NCBI GenBank assembly: GCA_023375785.1
Contig: SZWC01025637.1
Span: forward strand, 3,569-34,401
DNA from: Penium margaritaceum
Lineage: Eukaryota; Streptophyta; Zygnematophyceae; Desmidiales; Peniaceae
DNA length: 30,833 bases
Direction: 5' to 3'
The position numbers and the translations under genes are program-made. Below are positions 9,402 through 17,871 of the stretch, piece after piece; positions within the stretch are counted from its first letter, which is position 1; every line of letters starts with the position of its first letter. The notes under the pieces were generated by a model. That model made no database searches. It was not told the origin of the DNA and saw nothing but the letters and a program-made list of their open reading frames with translations.

Positions 9402-10260
9402 TACCAGCAGCAGCAGGCAGAAGCAGCAGCTCGCAGCAGCCCGCAGCAGCAGCAGTCTAGCAGCAGCAGCAGCAGTCCGCAGCAGCAGCAGCTCACAGCA
9501 ACAGCAGCAGCAGCGTGCAGTAGCAGCAGCAGCCCGCAGCAGCAACCCGCAGCAGCAGCAGGCAGCAGCCGCAGCACGCAGCAGCTGCAGCAGCGTGCAG
9601 CAACAGCAGCGGGCTGCAGCAACTGCTGCAGCGAGCTGCAGCAGCTGCCAGCTGCAGCAGTAGCAGCAGCGAGCAGCAGCTGGCAGCTGCCAGCCGTGGC
9701 TGCTGCTGCCCGCTGCTTGCAGCAAGCGAGCAGCGAGCAGCAACCCGCTGCTGCTAGCGAGCAGCAGCTCGCTGCTTCTAGGCAAGTAGCAGCCCGCTAC
9801 TCGAAGCAGATAGCGGGCTGCTGCCCGCTGTGACAAGAAAAAAAAACAAAAAAAAGAGATAACAAAAAAAATCCCCCACCCCCGCAGCTCGCTGCAGCAA
9901 CCTGCAGCTGCAGCGAGCAACTGCTGCAGCACGGAGCAGCTGCAGCAGCACTCAACAGCAGCAGCGAGCTGCAGCAGCTCGCTGTTGCAGCAGCAGCAGC
10001 CACAGCAACTGCTGCAGCTCGCAGCACCAGCAGATGCAGCTGCAACTGCAGCAGCATCAGCAACAGCAGTAGCAGCTGCAGCACCCGTAGCAGCAGCAGC
10101 AGCACCACCAGCAGCAAACAACTGCAGCAGTAGCAGCAGCAGCAACAGCAGCAACAGCAGCAGCAGTTGTAGCAGCTGTAGCAGCAGCAGCAGCAGCAGC
10201 AGCGGCTGCAGCAGCATCAGCACCAACAGCAGCAGCGGTGGCCCCAACATTCGCCGCTGC
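9402..10260 (+). repeat. CAG/CTG low-complexity tract in the B leader
   Basis: Dense cag triplets occupy about 9402-9660 and 9885-10260. Between them, agcgagcagc and its complement gctgctcgct alternate (about 9660-9835), giving many inverted repeats, followed by an A-rich block. The long frames here (poly-Gln, poly-Ala, poly-Leu) on both strands are by-products of the triplets. Confidence 0.85.
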
Positions 10261-10312
10261 TGACGTCAGCACCCCTCTGCTGACGTCACTGCTGACGTCA
10301 CTGCTGACGTCA
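10261..10312 (+). promoter_or_regulatory. Cluster of four TGACGTCA palindromes
   Basis: TGACGTCA occurs at 10261-10268, 10281-10288, 10293-10300 and 10305-10312, the last three at exact 12-base spacing (ctgc + tgacgtca). This is the full CRE-type palindrome bound by bZIP factors (TGA, CREB/ATF classes). Two intact copies and several mutated ones lie at the same place in C (25175-25340). A role as an internal enhancer is inferred; a simple 12-bp tandem repeat is the alternative. Confidence 0.6.
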
Positions 10313-10460
10313 TCAACACAAAAAAAAGGGAGGGTGAGAAGAGGGGGGAAAAGGGGAAAGGGGGAAGGCCCGAGGAGTGGGTAGACTCCCCACTCCCCCA
10401 ACCTCCTGCTGAAATCAGCAACACAAAGACAAAAAAATAAAAGAACACAGACACCAAGGC

Positions 10461-11751
10461 ATGGCTGGTAGTTCCGGCGAGGAGGGGTCCTCCTCTGATG
10501 GGGGGACCTCTACCCCTCCTTTCTTGCAGCGATTGCTGCAGCGGAAGCAGCAGCAACAACACCCGCCGCCGTTGCAGTAGCAGCAGCCGCCGCTGCCGCA
10601 GGAGCAGCAGCTGCCGCCGCCGCCGCAGCAGGAGCAACCGCCGCCTCCACGGTAACAGCAGCTGCCGCCGCCGCACCAGCAGCAGCAGCCGCCGCCATTG
10701 CAGCAGCAGTAGCCACCGCCTCTACAGCAGCAGCCGCGGCCGCTGCAGCAGCAGCAGCCGCCGCCCATACAGCAACAGCCACCGTCGCTGCAGCAGCAGC
10801 AGCCACCGCCTCTACAGCAGCAGCCGCCACCGCTGTAGCAGTAGCAGCCGCCGCCCATACAACAGCAGCCACCGCCTCTGCAGCAGCAGCAGCCGCCGCC
10901 CCTACAGCAGCAGCAGCAGCGGCAGCAACCCACTGGTAACGTTGGCGGCACCCCTGACCCACTTGCTGCTCTTTAGCAACAACTCGCCGCCTTGACACAG
11001 CAGCTTGCAAAGCTACAGCCAGTCGCCTCCCAAACCGCCACCAGCGCGCTGCCGGCGTTCATCCCTCCAAGGCACGCTAGCCCCGCTGTGTCCGCCGCCA
11101 CGTACTACTTAGCACACCAGCAGACTCAGCGCCAACGGCAGACAGTGACCTCCGTCCTTGGCCCCACTCTGGGTGCCGGCCGTAGGCAGAAGGACTTTGA
11201 GACGCCACCACCGCCGCTTCAGGCCGGCGAGCAGTTCCGGAGCTGGGAGCTCAGCTTCCGTATCTAGGCGCAAGGTGAGGGTCTGTGGGCCTACTACACC
11301 CTCCCTTACGACTCCACCNTACTACTTAGCACACCAGCAGACTCAGCGCCAACGGCAGACAGTGACCTCCGTCCTTGGCCCCACTCTGGGTGCCGGCCGT
11401 AGGCAGAAGGACTTTGAGACGCCACCACCGCCGCTTCAGGCCGGCGAGCAGTTCCGGAGCTGGGAGCTCAGCTTCCGTATCTAGGCGCAAGGTGAGGGTC
11501 TGTGGGCCTACTACACCCTCCCTTACGACTCCACCTAGGCCGACCAGCTATATGACGCTGGTCGCGCCGTCCACGCCCTTGTACCAGTCGCCCCTCCAGC
11601 TTCCCGCCTTGCCCTGGAGCCCTTCCTCGGCGACTTCACCGCTGGCGCCATCCTAGACGCAGCAGCCGCCTGGCACGTCCTCACCAGACCCCATCGCCTG
11701 TCCAGCGACGCTGAGATCAGCCGTCTGCTCCGGGAGTTCAACTCCCTACAC
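10461..11751 (+). pseudogene. Element B gag N-terminal part (stops, assembly duplication)
   Basis: ATG 10461 is chosen because the first residues (MAGSSGEEGSSSDGG, then TPPFL) match the C start at 25118. A Gln/Pro-rich domain follows (about 10540-10930), then a conserved gag core with QTQRQRQTVTS and FRSWELSFRI. In-frame stops are TAG 10578, TAA 10653, TAG 10710, 10836, 10842, 10974, 11265 and 11536. Those with a comparison are C-to-T or G-to-A changes of Gln or Trp codons. The piece 11103-11318 is repeated exactly at 11320-11535 across the N. Counting it once keeps 10461 in frame with the downstream polyprotein, which supports an assembly artefact. Confidence 0.82.
11103..11535 (+). other. 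216-base exact duplication across an N: unmerged contig overlap
   Basis: Bases 11103-11318 are identical to 11320-11535 with only the N at 11319 between them. Identical length and sequence with a bare N is the mark of two contig ends that overlap but were not merged. Removing 217 bases restores the gag frame. Confidence 0.92.
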
Positions 11752-14700
11752 ATGGGGGAGGCCGAGACGGTCACTGCCTACTGGCAGCGCGCGGAGGACA
11801 TCCTCCGTCGACTCGGCAAGTCGGCTCCACCCCCTCTGTCTGCGCTCCTCACCATCAAGCGCGGCGCCACCAGCGCATACGCGGACGTCTTCGTCCACTA
11901 CCCTCAGGACGTCCTCACCACCATGGAGGCCCAGGGCACTCTCATGCCCTGGGCATATGAGCTTTTCCTTCGCATTGAGGAAGCTCACCAGGAGTCCCAA
12001 CTCCATCACACGGAGGTCCTTGCATCCCCTGCAGTCGCCGCCCTCGCCATTGCCTCCGTGGCCGTTGCCTCCCCTGTCGCAGCTACCCCATCGCCCTCAG
12101 GGAAGAAGAAGAAAAGCCGGAACAAGAAGGGCAAGGGTCCATCGCAACAGCAACAGCAGCAGTTATCGACCGGTCCCAGCGGTAGTGGCTCGGTCTGCCA
12201 CAACTGTGGGCAGCCTGGGCACGGGTGGTACACGTGCCCTCTCTCGACGGACGAGGCCCGCGTCATCGCCACCATGCGACGCCAGCGGGAGCGCCGCCTC
12301 GCCTCTGCCGTCATCGCTGCTGCTGGTCCTACCACTCCGACCTCGTCCAGCACCTCTGCCACTCCGACAGCTCTGCCTGTCCTGCAGCCACCCGCCCGGC
12401 AGCAGTACTACCCGCAGGAGTACTACCCTCAACCGTCGGCACCTCCGCTTCCTTCGCCGGCTCAGTCACCCTACTACCCGGGCTCCGGCGCCGTCACTCC
12501 ACATTCTGTCTACACTCCTGGGCCGTCATCCCGAGAGCGTCAGCTGGAGCAGTTCATCACGCTCCAGCTTGGCCTCCCTCGCCCTCCTCCCCAGGGAAGT
12601 GCGAGTTGCGTCACCTCCTGCCCTCCAGCCCATCCCTGGATGACTGAGACTGAGCTCCGGTCGTGTCCCGCTTCCTCGTCTGTCTCGTCGTCTCCCGTGA
12701 TCTCATCCACCCCACTCCTTGACGACATTGCAAGGCTTGACGACTGGCAGTCTCGTTTCGCTCCTCCGTCCACCGTGTCCGCGTCCCTCGCTTGCTGCCA
12801 TGTGACCGTGACTGATGTGGCGACCCCTGTCCAGGACCATGCTGAGACCTGGATCATCGACTCCGGGGCCACGCATCACCTGACGGTCTCGCGTGAGGCC
12901 TTCAGTATGCTCGGTCCCGTCGGCGATGTCTCCGGGGTCCGGACGGGCTCCGGACAGGTGTTGCCTGTCCGTGGGGTAGGCGTCGTTCGTTTCCGTGGTC
13001 CGGCCGGTGACGTCTTTTTGACCGATGTTCTCTTTGTCCCTGGTCTCGAGCTCAGCCTCCTGTCCGTGACTGCCCTTGACCGCATGAGCATGGACGTTGT
13101 GCACTCACGTGGTGTCGGCACTGTGTCGTTGCGTCCGTCGGGTCTTGTCGTACTGCATGCCACCGCCTGTGGCAACTTGTGGCACGTTCCCTGCCTCTCT
13201 TCCTCCCCTCCCGTCTCCTCCCCGTCGGCTGCGACCGGTCATGTGTTCGTTACCAGCATGCTTTCTCCTCAGCACACCCACCTCTTGCATCGCCGCCTTT
13301 GCCATGTCCACTCTGCCGCAGTAGAGAGCATGCTCAACACCCAGCCAGCCAAGGGCCTTGATCCTGAGACCTTCCCTCTCCCATGCCTTACTGAGTGCAT
13401 TGACTGCGCTCAGGGGAAGATGCACCGGTCCACGTACCCCCTCTCTTCCTCCCGGGCGTCCGCCCCCCTTGACCTTGTCGACTCGGACGTCATGGGCCCT
13501 CTCCCCACCGAGTCCGTCGGTGAACATGGCCACTATGTCCTCACTCTGACGGACGACTACTCTCGCTACCGTTGGGTATTCTACCTTCGGCAGAGGAGCG
13601 ATGTCGCCCGAACCATTCAGGACTGGCTTGTCCTCACGGAGCGCGAGTGTGGCCGCCCCCTTCGTCGCTTTCACTCCGATCGCGGTGGCGATTACCTGGG
13701 TGAGGCCACGACCTTTCTCGCCTCCTGTGGTATCCGCCATGAGACGTCTGGGCCCTACACACCCGCCCAGAACGGTGTCTCCGAGCAGTGGAACCGTACC
13801 ATGGCCGACGCCGTCCGCAACATGCGAGTCGAGTCCGGTCTCTCCGATGGCTTCTACTTTGAGGCCATGGCCTACATGACCTGGGTCTGGAACCAGGTTC
13901 CCCACGGTCCCCTTCCCGGCCAGTCCACGCCCTATCAGCACTGGTGCGGTCGGCGTGCTGACCTCCGCCCGGCTCGCGTCTGGGGCTGCGTAGCCGTTGT
14001 GTGGCTACCCGCCCCACAACAGGGTGGCAAGCTCGCCCCCCGCGGACGCCCCTGCACCTTTCTTGGCGTGTCTCGTCAGTCGAAGGCCTGGCGCTTCTGG
14101 GACCCATCCCGACACTACATCGTCGAGTCCCGCGATGCCCTCTTTTTCGAGGACCTGTTTCCCCGCGACCTCATCCACTCCGGCTCGTCTGTGTCCCTCC
14201 CGTCGCGTGGGGGAGTGGTGAGTCCGTCCTCCGTCCTGTCGCTTCCGGGTGACATATCACTCCGTCCCTCTGAGCCGGTAGCCCCGGTCGCGGCCGCTGG
14301 CCCCTCCGAGCCAGCTGACCCAGTCGCGTCTACTGGCCCCTCCGGGCCGGCAGCCCCAGTCGCGTCTGCCGGCCCCTCCGGGCCGGCGACCCCAGTCGCG
14401 TCCGCTGGCCACTCCGGGCCTGCAGCCCCAGTCGCGTCCGCTGGCCACTCCGGGCCTGCAGGCCCAGTCGCGTCCGCTGGCCACTCCGAGCTAGCTGCCC
14501 CAGTGGCGTCTACTGGCCTCTCCGGGCCGGCAGTCCCAGTCGCGTCCGCTGGCCCATATGGGCCGGCAACCCCAGTCGCTTCCGATGGCCCCTCCGGGCC
14601 GATGGCTCCAGTCGCGTCCGCTTGCCCCTCCGGGCCGGCAGCCCCAGTCGCGTCCGCTGGTCCCTCCGGGCCGGTAGCCCCAGTCGCTTCCGATGCCCCC

Positions 14701-16263
14701 CCCGGGCTGACGGCTCCAGTCGCGTCCACTGGCCCCTCCGGGCCCGCAGCCCCAGTCGCATCCGCTCGCCCCTCCGGGCCAGCAGCCCCAGTCGTGTCCA
14801 CTCGCCCCTCTGGGCCGGCAGCCCCAGCTGTGTCCGCTGGCCCCTCTGGCCCAGCAGCGCCTGTGGCGTCTACTGGCTCCTCCGGACCAGTAGCACCGTC
14901 CGCCTCCGTCGGCCCGTCGGACTCAGCACCATCTTCTGCCCGACCGCGCTACACACGTGGCCCAGGCGGCAGCCTCCGACCTCGGCCGACAGTGAGCGCG
15001 CAGACCGTCGCTCCCCGTTCCGTGGCGCCTCGACCCCCTGTGGCTCCACGTGTCTCCTCCACTCCCACAGTCGTGAGTGGGGACCCTGGCACAAAGGCTC
15101 TCGGCCTGACCACTTCTGCCATTATCGCAGACCTTCACCCGGGCTCTGCATTGGGGTACGCCATGCTTCATCACGAGCATCGGCATGCTGTTGTGGCTGC
15201 ACTCGCACGCATCCCACCTGGGGCTCGTGATGCACATGCCCTCTCAGTCCGGTCCACAACGCGCCCAGAGGACCCTTCCACCCTACGCGAGGCTCGAGCC
15301 TCCCCTGAGGCCGCACATTGGGATGCTACCTGTGCCGAGGAGCTCACCGCTATCCAACAGCACCACGTGTATGACCTCGTCGACCTCCCTCCAGGTCGGA
15401 AGGCCATTGGTGCCAAGTGGGTCCTTCGGCGTAAGTGGAAGCCTGACGGATCCTTGGACAAGTACAAGGCCCGTCTCACAGCAAAGGGGTTTGCTCAGGT
15501 CCCTGGGATCGATTACGACCAGATCTTCGCCCCAGATGGCCGGTTCTCCACTAGCCGGGCATTGTTCAGCCTGGTTGCCCAGCACGGGTGGGAGCTGCAT
15601 CAGATGGACGTGAGCAACGCATTCCTCCATGGCTCACTGGAGGGTGAGGAGCTCTACTCGACGCAGCCCCCAGGCTTCGACGACGGCACTGGGAGAGTTT
15701 GGCGGCTGCGGAAGGCCCTCTATGGCCTGAAGCAGTCACCTCGGTGCTGGAACCAGGAGATCAGCAGTACGCTTCTCCGTGGCGGCCTCCAGCGCAGTAC
15801 CGCTGACCCCGCACTGTTTATCAGCCCGCGAGGTCAGACCTTTGCCGCGGTTCTGGTCTACGGCGACGATCTCCTCATAGCGTCGCCAGACGCGACAGCC
15901 ATCCAGCACATCAAGGACCTACAGCACGCCGCCTACCAGATGAAGGATCTTGGGTCTGCCCGAGTCTTCCTGGAATTGGAGCTCGAGCATGATCGCTCTC
16001 AGGGCATCCTGCATTTCCACCAGGCTGCCTATGTGCAGACCCTGTCCACTCGCTTCGCCGAGGACTTGCCCCTCGTGCCCAGCGCATCCTCACCCATGTC
16101 ACCCGATGGCCAGGTGAAGTTGAAGAGTCATGACCCAGCTGTTGTGGGGGAGCCAGTTGAGGTGACCACGTATCTGCGCGTCATCGGGTCACTGATGTTC
16201 CTGGCAACGACGACGCGTCCAGACATCGCGTTCGCCGTTAACCTCCTGGCCCAGTTCTCTTAG
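11752..16263 (+). CDS. Element B gag-protease-integrase-RT polyprotein
   Basis: The frame is open from 11539; 11752 is only its first ATG, and the true start is upstream at 10461. It holds the rest of gag, a basic KKKKSRNKKGKG patch, a CCHC knuckle CHNCGQPGHGWYTC (12196-12237), protease DSGATHH (Asp 12859), the integrase zinc site and catalytic Asp 13486, Asp 13678 and Glu 13783 (64 and 35 residues apart), a Pro/Gly/Ala repeat linker (14272-14907), and RT with QMDVSNAFLHG, YGLKQSPRCWN and an active site that reads YGDD (15859-15870) where A and C have YVDD. A TAG at 16261 replaces the Gln that C keeps in FSQEP. The catalytic residues I can check are intact, so this is the best preserved coding stretch in the window. 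Confidence 0.9.
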   Translation: MGEAETVTAYWQRAEDILRRLGKSAPPPLSALLTIKRGATSAYADVFVHYPQDVLTTMEAQGTLMPWAYELFLRIEEAHQESQLHHTEVLASPAVAALAIASVAVASPVAATPSPSGKKKKSRNKKGKGPSQQQQQQLSTGPSGSGSVCHNCGQPGHGWYTCPLSTDEARVIATMRRQRERRLASAVIAAAGPTTPTSSSTSATPTALPVLQPPARQQYYPQEYYPQPSAPPLPSPAQSPYYPGSGAVTPHSVYTPGPSSRERQLEQFITLQLGLPRPPPQGSASCVTSCPPAHPWMTETELRSCPASSSVSSSPVISSTPLLDDIARLDDWQSRFAPPSTVSASLACCHVTVTDVATPVQDHAETWIIDSGATHHLTVSREAFSMLGPVGDVSGVRTGSGQVLPVRGVGVVRFRGPAGDVFLTDVLFVPGLELSLLSVTALDRMSMDVVHSRGVGTVSLRPSGLVVLHATACGNLWHVPCLSSSPPVSSPSAATGHVFVTSMLSPQHTHLLHRRLCHVHSAAVESMLNTQPAKGLDPETFPLPCLTECIDCAQGKMHRSTYPLSSSRASAPLDLVDSDVMGPLPTESVGEHGHYVLTLTDDYSRYRWVFYLRQRSDVARTIQDWLVLTERECGRPLRRFHSDRGGDYLGEATTFLASCGIRHETSGPYTPAQNGVSEQWNRTMADAVRNMRVESGLSDGFYFEAMAYMTWVWNQVPHGPLPGQSTPYQHWCGRRADLRPARVWGCVAVVWLPAPQQGGKLAPRGRPCTFLGVSRQSKAWRFWDPSRHYIVESRDALFFEDLFPRDLIHSGSSVSLPSRGGVVSPSSVLSLPGDISLRPSEPVAPVAAAGPSEPADPVASTGPSGPAAPVASAGPSGPATPVASAGHSGPAAPVASAGHSGPAGPVASAGHSELAAPVASTGLSGPAVPVASAGPYGPATPVASDGPSGPMAPVASACPSGPAAPVASAGPSGPVAPVASDAPPGLTAPVASTGPSGPAAPVASARPSGPAAPVVSTRPSGPAAPAVSAGPSGPAAPVASTGSSGPVAPSASVGPSDSAPSSARPRYTRGPGGSLRPRPTVSAQTVAPRSVAPRPPVAPRVSSTPTVVSGDPGTKALGLTTSAIIADLHPGSALGYAMLHHEHRHAVVAALARIPPGARDAHALSVRSTTRPEDPSTLREARASPEAAHWDATCAEELTAIQQHHVYDLVDLPPGRKAIGAKWVLRRKWKPDGSLDKYKARLTAKGFAQVPGIDYDQIFAPDGRFSTSRALFSLVAQHGWELHQMDVSNAFLHGSLEGEELYSTQPPGFDDGTGRVWRLRKALYGLKQSPRCWNQEISSTLLRGGLQRSTADPALFISPRGQTFAAVLVYGDDLLIASPDATAIQHIKDLQHAAYQMKDLGSARVFLELELEHDRSQGILHFHQAAYVQTLSTRFAEDLPLVPSASSPMSPDGQVKLKSHDPAVVGEPVEVTTYLRVIGSLMFLATTTRPDIAFAVNLLAQFS
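14272..14907 (+). repeat. 36-bp tandem array in the B polyprotein (12-residue units)
   Basis: About 17 units of 36 bases code 12-residue repeats such as AAPVASAGPSGP. They sit between the integrase C-terminus and the RT start. C has about 14 units at the same site (21396-21912), while A has a different, short 30-bp array. Copy number and unit sequence vary, but the frame is kept in every unit. Confidence 0.9.
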
Positions 16264-16338
16264 GAGCCGCGTCACCTCCACTTTGAGGCTGCGATCTGAG
16301 TACTGCGCTATGTCGTCTCGACCCCTCGGTGAGGCCTC
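16264..16338 (+). pseudogene. Element B RT-RNase H junction with three stops
   Basis: Between TAG 16261 and the RNase H ATG, the same frame carries TGA 16297 (Arg codon in C) and TGA 16330. The last one is at the same place in C (19993-19995) and is therefore shared by the two copies. Sequence between them matches the A segment RARHMEAALRVVRYAL. Confidence 0.8.
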
Positions 16339-16827
16339 ATGTTCCGCCGCCAGCCGTCCGTCGTTGAAGTGGGTTACACCGACAGTGACTGGGCCGGCAG
16401 TCCAGACGGTAAGAGTCGCACTGGTTGGATCTTTCTGGTCGGGGGCACAGCTGTGTCCTGGCGCAGTGGCAAGCAGGGGTGCATTGCACGCAGCACTGCT
16501 GAGGCTGAGTACGTGGCCCTTGGCTCAGGCGCATGTGAGAGTGTGTGGTTGCGTCGTCTGTTGTCCGAGTTGCGTCAGTCTGTCGCATCCATCACCTTGC
16601 ATTGTGACAATGAGAGTGCCATGGCCATTGCAGACAATGACGGTGTGCATCACACTCGCACAAAGCACATCAATGTTGAGTATCACTATGTGCGTTCGTT
16701 GTTGCACGACGGCAGCATCAGCATCGTGTGGGTTGAGACAGCACGGCAGCTGGCTGACTTCCTTACCAAGGCACTGAAGCGGGACTCGTTTGAGAAGGCT
16801 GTGAGTTCAGTCGGCGTGTGTCCGTGA
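16339..16827 (+). CDS. Element B RNase H domain as a separate open frame (162 aa)
   Basis: ATG 16339 lies two codons after the TGA at 16330 and is in the gag-pol frame. The frame has all copia RNase H marks: YTDSDWAGS, the STAEAEYVAL segment, LHCDNESAMAI with its catalytic Asp, HTRTKHINVEYHYVR, and the end ADFLTKALKRDSF. The stop is TGA 16825-16827. It may only be the 3' end of a broken polyprotein. The shared upstream stop and nearby ATG, also seen in C, leave open that it is made by reinitiation or readthrough. Confidence 0.75.
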   Translation: MFRRQPSVVEVGYTDSDWAGSPDGKSRTGWIFLVGGTAVSWRSGKQGCIARSTAEAEYVALGSGACESVWLRRLLSELRQSVASITLHCDNESAMAIADNDGVHHTRTKHINVEYHYVRSLLHDGSISIVWVETARQLADFLTKALKRDSFEKAVSSVGVCP

Positions 16828-16866
16828 CTTGCTTTCTTTGTCTCTGCCTGCACTTCTGCGTGTCCT

Positions 16867-16873
16867 GGGGGAG
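16867..16873 (+). other. Second (upstream) polypurine tract of B
   Basis: GGGGGAG within cctgggggagtctg lies 61 bases before the LTR-adjacent tract. C has a matching second tract at 19452-19458; A does not. Confidence 0.55.
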
Positions 16874-16927
16874 TCTGTGTGTTGACTGTGTCTCTGCCCG
16901 CCCATGTGCACTACGCCTGTGAGTCAT

Positions 16928-16934
16928 GGGGGAG
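16928..16934 (+). other. Polypurine tract of B
   Basis: GGGGGAG within gagtcatgggggag is directly followed by the 3' LTR start TGTTGG. Confidence 0.9.
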
Positions 16935-17676
16935 TGTTGGTTTTTGCGCTCATTGTGCTCTGTTGTGTCCTCCTGGCTTGTGTACATCGGCGTGCAGATG
17001 ACTGACGGCGAAACTCGACGCTGATGGAGTGTCGTCCGGTGGAGCCGACGCACGCTGAGATCGTCTCGCAGTTCGCTGGAGCCCCCTCTCTCCGGCGACG
17101 TGTTCAGCTCCATCGGCAGGCCTCCTCGACGGTCGCGCTGCCGGCAGTCACTGCCACCGCAGTCGCTGTCTGCATGCGTCCAGCGTGTACTGTCGTGCCT
17201 GCGTCGTCATGCGCTGCCTAGGGTCCCAGTTGCATGTTGCATGGCCCTGTTTGGCAGCATAAACCATCGTGGGCACTGCCTGGGTTCAGGCTGCCATAAC
17301 TCCTCGCTACTATTTTTCTAGCAGATTCTGACCGCACGGCTGCGTTCGCAGCGTCGGTATTATGGTATGGTCCAGTTTTCAGGCAAAACGGACGACGCCC
17401 GGGTTTTGGGCTGTCGGCCGTCTGGCAGGCCTCNTAGAACTTGGAGGGGTCCCCCATTGCTGTTCATTCTTCATTCCTAATCAGTTACTATCAGTTTTCA
17501 GCTGCTTTCTGGCGCTAACTCTGGCGCGCGCGTTTCTGAGTAACAAACTCAGAGCTTCCAGACTTAGACTCTAGAGCAGCAGACTGAGGGGGCAGCTGAC
17601 TTAAGCAACGAGTGTGGAAGCCCGCACGCTGCATCAACAACGCTGCTGCCCCAACCTGCTGCATTGTTTTCCTTTT
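16935..17676 (+). repeat. 3' LTR of element B (internally collapsed at the N)
   Basis: It starts TGTTGG and its left half aligns with the LTRs of C. Its right part (17435-17676) matches the B 5' LTR 8855-9096. The N at 17434 stands where about 90 bases of hairpin-rich LTR (present in C and partly at 8766-8854) should be. Confidence 0.88.
17434..17434. other. Assembly join (single N) in the B 3' LTR
   Basis: The sequence jumps from gtctggcaggcctc to tagaacttgg. In the related LTRs these are separated by the ggcaggg/ccctgcc and agaaaatagt/actattttct hairpins, which were probably lost in assembly. Confidence 0.8.
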
Positions 17677-17871
17677 TGGACTGGATGAAGCTCACCAGCT
17701 GACACTCACTAGCGATTGACAACAAGATTGGTAGCTGTCAATAAAGGAATTTTCTTAGCGACCAGCTCAATGGTGTTCATAGGAGTTTTCTCTGTGCCTA
17801 GCTGTTGGAAGCCATTTCTTGGTGGTCCTACAATTGCTATTCCTATCTTCTTTGTGCACATGTTAAGATCC
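17677..17871. other. Host flank between element B and the small minisatellite
   Basis: Non-repetitive, less GC-rich sequence. A 66-codon open frame (17716-17916) contains a hydrophobic stretch but runs into the minisatellite and matches no family I recognise. It is not called as a gene. Confidence 0.5.

Larger units (their letters stand above)
9110..10460 (+). other. Leader of element B
   Basis: In order it holds two hairpins (9192-9220, 9276-9299), a CAG/CTG-rich tract with mixed orientation, an A-rich block ending in cccccaccccc (about 9834-9885), a second CAG tract, four TGACGTCA palindromes (10261-10312), a purine-rich stretch (about 10318-10375) and the gag ATG. The same order is present, decayed, in the leader of C. 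No gene is called in it. Confidence 0.8.
8766..17676 (+). mobile_element. Element B: Ty1/copia LTR retrotransposon with truncated 5' LTR
   Basis: It comprises the right half of a 5' LTR (8766-9096), an iMet primer-binding site at 9097, a 1.36-kb leader, one long gag-pol frame 10461-16827, two polypurine tracts and a 3' LTR 16935-17676. The comparable LTR parts (8855-9096 and 17435-17676) differ at about 8 of 242 positions by eye. Most of the polyprotein from gag to RT is a single open frame of about 1,500 codons. Stops lie mainly in the glutamine-rich gag start and near RNase H. It belongs to the same family as element C, with matching leader, linker and LTR. Confidence 0.92.

Noticed and set aside
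9378..10951. Poly-Leu, poly-Cys and poly-Ala frames on the minus strand of the B leader
   Set aside because: By-products of CAG/CTG triplets in untranslated leader and gag Gln tract.
13105..13941. 278-codon minus-strand frame over the B integrase
   Set aside because: Shadow of the integrase coding frame, with no domain.
10578..16263. UAG (and UAA) read as glutamine, since most stops in B fall on Gln positions
   Set aside because: C has TAG and TGA at Trp codons and TGA at Arg codons as well, and B has a TAG where C has Trp. The Gln excess in B comes from its CAG-rich gag start. C-to-T and G-to-A decay explains all of them without a new genetic code, though host genes would be needed to exclude it fully.
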